From positions 1 to 6,962 of the forward strand of contig JAAURZ010000120.1 of NCBI GenBank assembly GCA_012031955.1: 6,962 bases of DNA. The letters run 5' to 3'. Within the stretch, counting starts at the first letter, position 1; the number at the start of each line of letters is the position of its first letter. The notes beneath the pieces were generated by a model, which searched no databases, had not been told where the DNA came from, and was given only the letters and a program-made list of their open reading frames with translations. This DNA is from Bacteroidia bacterium (GTDB lineage Bacteria > Bacteroidota > Bacteroidia > Cytophagales > Cyclobacteriaceae). Made by a program: the position numbers and the translations under genes. This document shows positions 1 to 4,322 of the stretch, one piece after another.

Positions 1-1443
1 GATTTTAACTGGCTTTCGATCTCCGGGTAGTATTTCTCGTCTTTCGCGGCCGTTATTAATTCCTGCATACCTGTTTCAAGATCGGTCTCATACTTGAATT
101 CTTTTTGCCGCGCCCACGTCACAAACTTTTGATACTCAGCCTCGCTCAAAGCAAACTTAGTCCATTCGGATGGAGGTTGATTTTCCGCGCAGTACTTTGT
201 CGCATAGTCGAACAGAATGCCGTCGTTTAGCAATGTCACGGTGATGGCGCCTGGATATTCAGCTTCTACAGGAATATCGGGGTCGAGGCCGGCGCCGTCA
301 TACACTTTGCGTCCGTGTTTTGTTTTAAACTCCGACTTCAGCGAATCGGCCACGCGCTCGACAGTGCCATCGGCCTTTCGGTGTGTATAGTCGAGGGCCT
401 GTATGCACCGGCCGCTGGGTGTATAGTATTTGGCCGTGGTCACTTTGAGTTGTGCGTTGTAGGCAAGCGGTCTTGTTGTTTGCACGAGGCCTTTGCCGAA
501 CGTCTTTTTGACCCACGAGCACGGGCCCCTGTCGTAGTCTTGCAGGGCGCCAGCTACAATCTCCGACGCCGAAGCGCTGCCGCCGCTGGTAAGCACTGCC
601 ATCGGGATGTCTGTATCGAGCGGGTTGCTTAAGGTCGCGTATGTTTTTATTCCACTCGGTGACTTTCCCTTTGGTAGACACTACATCGGATCCTTTCGGC
701 AGAAAGAGCCCCACGATATTGACAGCTTCGTGCAACAGTCCGCCCGGATTGTCGCGCAGGTCGAGTATCAGGCTTTGCGCCCCCTTGTCTTTCAGCAACT
801 CAAGGGCATCGGCAATTTCGCGGGATGCACCTGGCGTGAAGTCATCGAGTTTGATGTACCCGACGCCAGGTGAGACAATGCCGGCGTACACTACATTCTT
901 GATGTTGATTCGCTTGCGCTTTATTTTGAACGTGATCGGATCGGACTTACCGGGGCGGTGTATTTTCAGTTCTACATCGGTGTGCGGCTGGCCTTTGAGG
1001 GCGTTGCTTACATCGGATGTGGTTTTACCTACCATGCTCTTGCCGTCCACGGCGATGATCTCATCTCCCACTTTCAGTCCGGCTTCGCTGGCGGGATAGC
1101 CCAGGTACGGATGCGTCACCACAATTCTGTCGTTGATGATGCCGATGTATGCGCCAATGCCGCCGTACTGGCCGGTGGTGTTTATGCGAAACGACTCCAA
1201 TTCGTCTTCGGCAATAAAATCCGTGTAGGGGTCGAGTGATTCCAGCATGCCGTCGATGCTTGTACGAACGAGCTTTTGCGGGTCGACTTCATCCACATAG
1301 TAGGCATTCACTTCCTTAAACAGCGTGGCGTAGATGTCGAGGCTCTTGGCTATTTCAAAATACTTTTCCGCGGGCCTGGTAAACGCAACCAGCATAACGC
1401 TGCCGGCCACCACGATCCCCATCCATTTTAATCGTCGCTTCAT
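1..1443 (-). CDS. S41 family C-terminal processing peptidase (partial, frameshifted)
   Basis: This is an envelope serine protease of the CtpA/Prc type, which trims or degrades periplasmic proteins. The ATG at 1443 is chosen because a basic start and hydrophobic segment (residues 1-21, signal peptide or membrane anchor) follow at once; the upstream extension to a TTG at 1563 reads like non-coding DNA. A PDZ domain spans about residues 92-172 (GQYGGIGAYIG; SEAGLKVGDEIIAVDG). The peptidase core has LILDLRDNPGGLL at about 225-237. Beyond a +1 shift at the five-T run 644-648, the protein resumes as YATLSNPLDTDIPMAVLTSG, then GGSASASEIVAG, with the catalytic Ser expected in the middle of SASAS. TFGKGLVQ follows with the catalytic Lys, then KYYTPSGRCIQALDY and DPDIPVEAEYPG. 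A second, frame-neutral scramble lies at 505-529, just before TFGKG. The gene runs off the left edge after about 480 residues; relatives are usually about 540-560 long. Frame breaks look like sequencing errors. The family call is secure; the substrate is unknown. Confidence 0.93.
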
Positions 1444-1563
1444 GATTCGTCTTGAGTTTTTATGGTAACGTTGCTTCCAGCTAGCGCGGCAAGCAACCGG
1501 CCATTGCGCCGCACCTCTCGGCTCAGGCGAAGATACAATGATTCTTCGCCATAATCCAGGCAA
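1444..1563 (-). other. rnpA-protease intergenic region
   Basis: This 120-bp gap holds the 1526-1550 hairpin and a second 7-bp inverted repeat, GTTGCTT (1470-1476) with AAGCAAC (1491-1497). No TAnnTTTG box is seen on the minus strand, so the protease is either read through from rnpA or uses an unrecognised promoter. The frame is open from a TTG at 1563, but the encoded 40 residues look non-coding. Confidence 0.4.
1526..1550 (-). repeat. Hairpin just after rnpA
   Basis: A perfect 8-bp inverted repeat, GGCGAAGA/TCTTCGCC with a 9-nt loop, begins 13 nt beyond the rnpA stop. It is the strongest stem in the window. The bases after it on the minus strand (TGAGCCGAG) are not T-rich, so it lacks the tail of a classical terminator. 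It may stabilise the 3' end of the rpmH-rnpA mRNA or weakly attenuate readthrough into the protease gene. Confidence 0.4.
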
Positions 1564-1938
1564 CTATTGCGGCGGATTGTCGGCCGTGAGCCGACGTAGA
1601 ACCTTTTCTACTTTTTTCTTTATCTCTTCGAATTCCAATGGCTCCTTGGGTGTGTAGATCAATGCAAAGCCGATTTTTTGCGGGGGCACGAGCGCGTGTT
1701 GCTGCAAGCGATACGCTTCGCGTACGCGGCGCTTTATTAAATTGCGCGTGACGGCCTTTTTGATGTTGCGGGAGGAAACGGATACGAGCATTTGATGGGC
1801 CGGCGTGGCCTGGTCGGGCAACGGTATGTGCAGCACTTTGAAGGGGTACGAATAAAAAGAGGAACCCTTTTCGAAGAGTTCCTGTATCCAGTTTCTTTTA
1901 CTGAGACGTTGTAGTTTGCCGAAAGCGTACAAACCCAT
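1564..1938 (-). CDS. rnpA: Ribonuclease P protein component
   Basis: This is the protein subunit of RNase P. It binds the catalytic RNA and helps it recognise pre-tRNA 5' leaders. The 124-residue product is a normal family length. The signature RNA-binding helix is visible as RNLIKRRVREAYR at about residues 65-77, preceded by the strand HQMLVSVSSRNIKKAV. The N-terminal part (RLSKRNWIQELFEKGSSFYSYPFKV) matches the usual substrate-binding region with its aromatic SFYSYP stretch. It follows rpmH after 48 bp, the near-universal rpmH-rnpA order. The ATG at 1938 sits inside a perfect 12-bp palindrome (1932-1943), which might affect initiation. It ends in TAG, and the protease gene starts 120 bp further on. 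No yidD or yidC follows, unlike the arrangement in many other bacteria. Confidence 0.96.
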   Translation of the reverse strand: MGLYAFGKLQRLSKRNWIQELFEKGSSFYSYPFKVLHIPLPDQATPAHQMLVSVSSRNIKKAVTRNLIKRRVREAYRLQQHALVPPQKIGFALIYTPKEPLEFEEIKKKVEKVLRRLTADNPPQ

Positions 1939-1943
1939 GGGTT
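1932..1943. repeat. Perfect 12-bp palindrome over the rnpA start codon
   Basis: AACCCATGGGTT is perfectly self-complementary and contains the rnpA ATG (1938-1936 on the minus strand). In RNA its AACCC and GGGUU arms can pair with each other or with matching arms at 1966-1979. Whether it is functional is not known. Confidence 0.5.
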
Positions 1944-1962
1944 GAAATTAAGAATTGTCGCA

Positions 1963-1982
1963 CCAGGGTTGATTAACCCGGG
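1963..1982 (-). repeat. Stem-loop between rpmH and rnpA
   Basis: An inverted repeat GGGTT-GATT-AACCC (1966-1979), extended by two outer C-G pairs across one mismatch, lies a few bases after the rpmH stop codon. No T-run follows on the minus strand, so an intrinsic terminator is unlikely. Processing or translational coupling is possible. Confidence 0.4.
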
Positions 1983-1986
1983 CGGA

Positions 1987-2148
1987 CTATTTGCGCTTAA
2001 AAGAAGATTCGTCGGAGACGGTAAGCTTCTTTCTGCCTTTTTTGCGGCGCGATGCCAATACCCTTCTGCCGTTTGCAGAAGCCATTCTTTCACGGAAGCC
2101 GTGCTTGTTCTTTCTCTTTCTTTTCGAAGGTTGATATGTACGTTTCAT
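1987..2148 (-). CDS. rpmH: 50S ribosomal protein L34
   Basis: This is a small, very basic protein of the large ribosomal subunit, 53 residues long. It starts [19 protein letters not shown] and continues [20 protein letters not shown], the invariant L34 pattern. The tail [13 protein letters not shown] is longer than in Escherichia coli L34; the LTVSDE part is typical of Bacteroidota. The reading frame is open to 2187, but the ATG at 2148 is chosen because the family always begins MKRTxQPS; the 13 extra codons have no match in it. Only a weak AGGA lies just ahead of the start. A Bacteroidota-type promoter candidate lies at 2185-2215, giving a leader of roughly 30 nt. rnpA follows after 48 bp and is probably cotranscribed. 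Confidence 0.97.
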   Translation of the reverse strand: MKRTYQPSKRKRKNKHGFRERMASANGRRVLASRRKKGRKKLTVSDESSFKRK

Positions 2149-2271
2149 CGTCCTGTCAGTTTTCCGCCCAAAAATTAAGGGCTGCAAAGATGCCCAGTAA
2201 TTGTGGGATTTGCAAGGAGGCGGCGATTCAAAATGCGCCGACCAGGTGCAAAAGTGTCATTCCCGGCGAAT
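2149..2271 (-). other. Kinase-rpmH intergenic region
   Basis: This 123-bp gap holds the rpmH promoter candidate. It also has a short inverted repeat at 2221-2240 (CGGCG/CGCCG, 10-nt loop). The repeat has no following T-run on the minus strand, so it is not a convincing terminator for the kinase transcript. Nothing else is evident. Confidence 0.4.
2185..2215 (-). promoter_or_regulatory. Candidate Bacteroidota promoter for rpmH-rnpA
   Basis: On the minus strand TTG (2215-2213) is followed after 20 nt by CATCTTTG (2192-2185), five of six fixed positions of TAnnTTTG. It lies in the 123-bp gap upstream of rpmH and would start transcription about 30 nt before the ATG at 2148. Cotranscription of rpmH and rnpA is expected from the 48-bp spacing. 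Confidence 0.4.
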
Positions 2272-3267
2272 TTAGGCCATCAGGTCCTGCATTACTTTCG
2301 CGGCCTGCCCGGGCGTGAGCCTCGGTCCGAACTGCGATACGACTCTCGACGACGCAAGTGACGCCAGTTTTCCGGCTTCGGCATAGCTGTGCTTGTGGGT
2401 GATGCCGTACAGGAAGGCTCCGGCAAACATGTCGCCTGCGCCGTTTGTGTCCACGGCCCTCACGCTGTAGGGCTCTATCTCGATGAAGGTGTCGCCGTCA
2501 AATATAAGCGCGCCGTTCGCGCCCAGTGTTATCACAAAGTGCTTCGCCAGGTTTTTCAGCCCGACGCGCGCATCGTCCACCGTGGCCGTGCCGGTGTAGA
2601 TCATCGCTTCCTCGTCGTTGCAAAAGAGCAGGTCGACGCTCGCACCCACTATTTGGTGCATCTGGTCGGAAAAATATTTCACCATGCTGGGATCGGAGAA
2701 GGTGAGGGCCACGCCAATCTTGTTCTTCTCCGCGATTCGCTTGGCCTCTTTGATGGCTTCGAGTCCTTTGGGGCTTGCTACGAGATAACCTTCAAGGTAC
2801 ACGTAACTGGAATCGAGGATCGCGCTTTCGTTCAGGTGTTCGGGAGAAAGAAATGAGTTCACGCCCAGGAAGGTGTTCATCGTGCGATGCGCGTCGGGTG
2901 TGGTCATGACGAGGCATCGGCCTGTGTGCCCGGGAGGGCTGGATTCGTGGGTAAGCAATGTGTCTACGCCATTGCGCTTGAGGTCTTCAAGAAAAAACTT
3001 ACCCAGGTCGTCGTGCGCTACGAGACATGAATAAAAACTCCTACCTCCGAATTGATTTACTGCTACCACGGTATTTCCAGCAGAGCCACCTCCCGACATC
3101 CTGCTTTTCTTCATGTCGATGGCTTTCATCAGGTCCATCTGGCGCTTCTCATCTACCAGGGTCATCACACCTTTTTCGACACTGTTCTTGTCGAAGAAAT
3201 CGTGATCTACTTCGGTAACAATATCTACAATGGCATTGCCGATGCCATACACGTCGTATTTCTTCAT
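2272..3267 (-). CDS. PfkB-family carbohydrate kinase, probable adenosine kinase
   Basis: This is a cytoplasmic ribokinase-family kinase, most likely converting adenosine to AMP with ATP in purine salvage. At 331 residues it is full length and undisturbed. The N-terminus (KKYDVYGIGNAIVDIVTEVD) carries the first substrate-binding strand. The GGGSAGNTVVAVNQFGG region at about 59-75 is the PfkB first signature. RTMNTFLGVN at about 128-137 and ALTFSDPSMVKYF at about 187-199 are typical of bacterial adenosine-kinase-like members. The second signature, DTNGAGDMFAGAFLYG (about 273-288), holds the anion-hole GAG and the catalytic Asp. The ATG at 3267 is preceded by an A-rich stretch and a good promoter candidate at 3288-3318, so it is likely transcribed independently of the upstream phosphodiesterase. 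It could use another nucleoside or sugar: substrate is inferred from family resemblance, while the PfkB fold is certain. Confidence 0.9.
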   Translation of the reverse strand: MKKYDVYGIGNAIVDIVTEVDHDFFDKNSVEKGVMTLVDEKRQMDLMKAIDMKKSRMSGGGSAGNTVVAVNQFGGRSFYSCLVAHDDLGKFFLEDLKRNGVDTLLTHESSPPGHTGRCLVMTTPDAHRTMNTFLGVNSFLSPEHLNESAILDSSYVYLEGYLVASPKGLEAIKEAKRIAEKNKIGVALTFSDPSMVKYFSDQMHQIVGASVDLLFCNDEEAMIYTGTATVDDARVGLKNLAKHFVITLGANGALIFDGDTFIEIEPYSVRAVDTNGAGDMFAGAFLYGITHKHSYAEAGKLASLASSRVVSQFGPRLTPGQAAKVMQDLMA

Positions 3268-3287
3268 CTTTAAGGATAAAATTTCCG

Positions 3288-3318
3288 CAATGATACTAAA
3301 AAGCGGTACGCGGACAAA
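3288..3318 (-). promoter_or_regulatory. Candidate Bacteroidota promoter for the PfkB-family kinase
   Basis: On the minus strand a -33 TTTG (3318-3315) is followed after 19 nt by TATCATTG (3295-3288), five of six fixed positions of TAnnTTTG. It lies 20 nt upstream of the kinase ATG and would give a leader of roughly 10-15 nt. Position, spacing and both boxes agree with the known sigma factor preference of this phylum. No start-site data are available. Confidence 0.5.
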
Positions 3319-3333
3319 TGGGGCTGCGGGGTA

Positions 3334-4269
3334 CTAGTGCGCGATCTGCGGGTTCTCGGAAGACGGTTTGCGTATGCCCATACCCAGCATGGAGGCGCGA
3401 TCGGGATAGTCGGTGATGAGGCCGTCAACTTTCCACTCCTTCATTTTCGTCATGTCGTCGGGCTCATTTACCGTCCAGGGGACGACCCTGATTTTGCGGT
3501 CGTGCAGATAGTCTATCTTTTGTTTGGTGAGCAATTTAAAATGCGGACTGTAGATGGCTGGTTTGAAACCAAGGTTGGCGAGATTGGTGCTGACCGGCTT
3601 CAGGTTTTCTATGAGCGCAGCCAGGCGCACTTTCGGATACTTCTTGTTCCAGTATTTCAACACGCGAAAATCGAACGACTGAATTACCACACGCTCCATC
3701 GGCAGGTACTCATTCAGCAGGTTGTAGACCATGTCTGAAAAAACGTCGGGGGTAGGATGAAATTCATTGTCGCCGTCGGGGCTGCTTTTGATCTCTATAT
3801 TATAGTCCACTTCGTATTGTGTGTAACTGCGAATGTACTCCTCTACGGCTACTATCACGTCGCGCAGCAGTGGCTTGGTCACTTTCATTTTCTGCTGGGC
3901 GGGGAAACGATCGTTAACTTTCGAGCCGCAGTCGAATTGCCGCACCTGCTCGTAGGTCATTTCGTAAATGTTAAAAGTCTTTTCTTTTTTGCCGTCGATT
4001 TCCAGCCCGTCGGGTGCCAGGCATATTTCGCCGGACATATACGGTTCGTGAGATACCACAAGTTGTCCATCTTTCGTCAACGGCTATGGTCGAGCTCGAT
4101 GGTGGTAATCGCCATAGTCTAGCGCTTTCAGAAACGCGGGAATGGTGTTCTCGGGCATCAGACCACGTGCGCCCCGATGCCCCTGCAAATCAAACTTGGG
4201 TGTATACACTTGTGCTCTCGCCGATGCTGCCAGAAAAGTTAGACATAAAAAAAGTCTTACCCTTATCAT
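3334..4269 (-). CDS. Secreted glycerophosphodiester phosphodiesterase (with local frame disruption)
   Basis: This GDPD-family enzyme hydrolyses glycerophosphodiesters to glycerol-3-phosphate and an alcohol. A signal peptide is clear: MIRVR, a hydrophobic core, then ARA before QVYT (cleavage near residue 19), so it acts in the periplasm or outside. The catalytic start is [17 protein letters not shown] (about 30-46), with the active-site His-Arg and the Glu of PENT. SHEP supplies the second conserved His. [28 protein letters not shown] and [10 protein letters not shown] are the later TIM-barrel motifs. Between LDYG and TKDGQ the given frame reads nonsense and a TAG (4084-4086). The adjacent frame of the same bases gives ITTIELD, the metal-binding Glu-x-Asp motif. 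Both flanks share one frame, so the damage is frame-neutral overall, most simply small indels in 4081-4113. About 310 residues result if repaired. It lies 53 bp after the barrel gene. Function is confident; whether the gene is truly broken is doubtful. Confidence 0.9.
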
Positions 4270-4274
4270 ACGAT

Positions 4275-4282
4275 CAAAGGTA
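4275..4282 (-). promoter_or_regulatory. Candidate -7 box ahead of the phosphodiesterase
   Basis: The minus strand reads TACCTTTG, a perfect match to the Bacteroidota -7 consensus TAnnTTTG. No convincing -33 TTG is seen about 19-21 nt upstream. Only five bases separate the box from the ATG at 4269, so a start site at the usual distance would give an almost leaderless mRNA. It could be chance, with the gene read through from the barrel gene. Confidence 0.3.
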
Positions 4283-4322
4283 AAACTTTTGCTGTGAACG
4301 GTGCCTGATCTGACGGCGATAA

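Noticed and set aside
1470..1497. 7-bp inverted repeat GTTGCTT/AAGCAAC considered as an operator or terminator
   Set aside because: The 14-nt loop, lack of T-run and lack of flanking promoter boxes leave nothing to distinguish it from chance.
1444..1563. A 40-residue N-terminal extension of the peptidase from a TTG next to the rnpA stop
   Set aside because: The residues have no signal-peptide or domain character, whereas the ATG at 1443 is followed at once by a good signal/anchor segment.
1737..2093. A 118-codon minus-strand frame overlapping both rpmH and rnpA
   Set aside because: It is an out-of-frame reading of two certain genes. Overlapping rnpA-rpmH coding is known in Thermus, but here the two genes are separate, with a normal-length RnpA and no family match in this frame.
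2221..2240. Short inverted repeat considered as a terminator for the kinase
   Set aside because: The stem is only five base pairs and no T-run follows on the transcribed strand.
2389..2856. Plus-strand reading frame of 155 codons opposite the kinase gene
   Set aside because: The minus strand is an intact PfkB-family kinase with both signatures; the antisense frame has no motif or start context.
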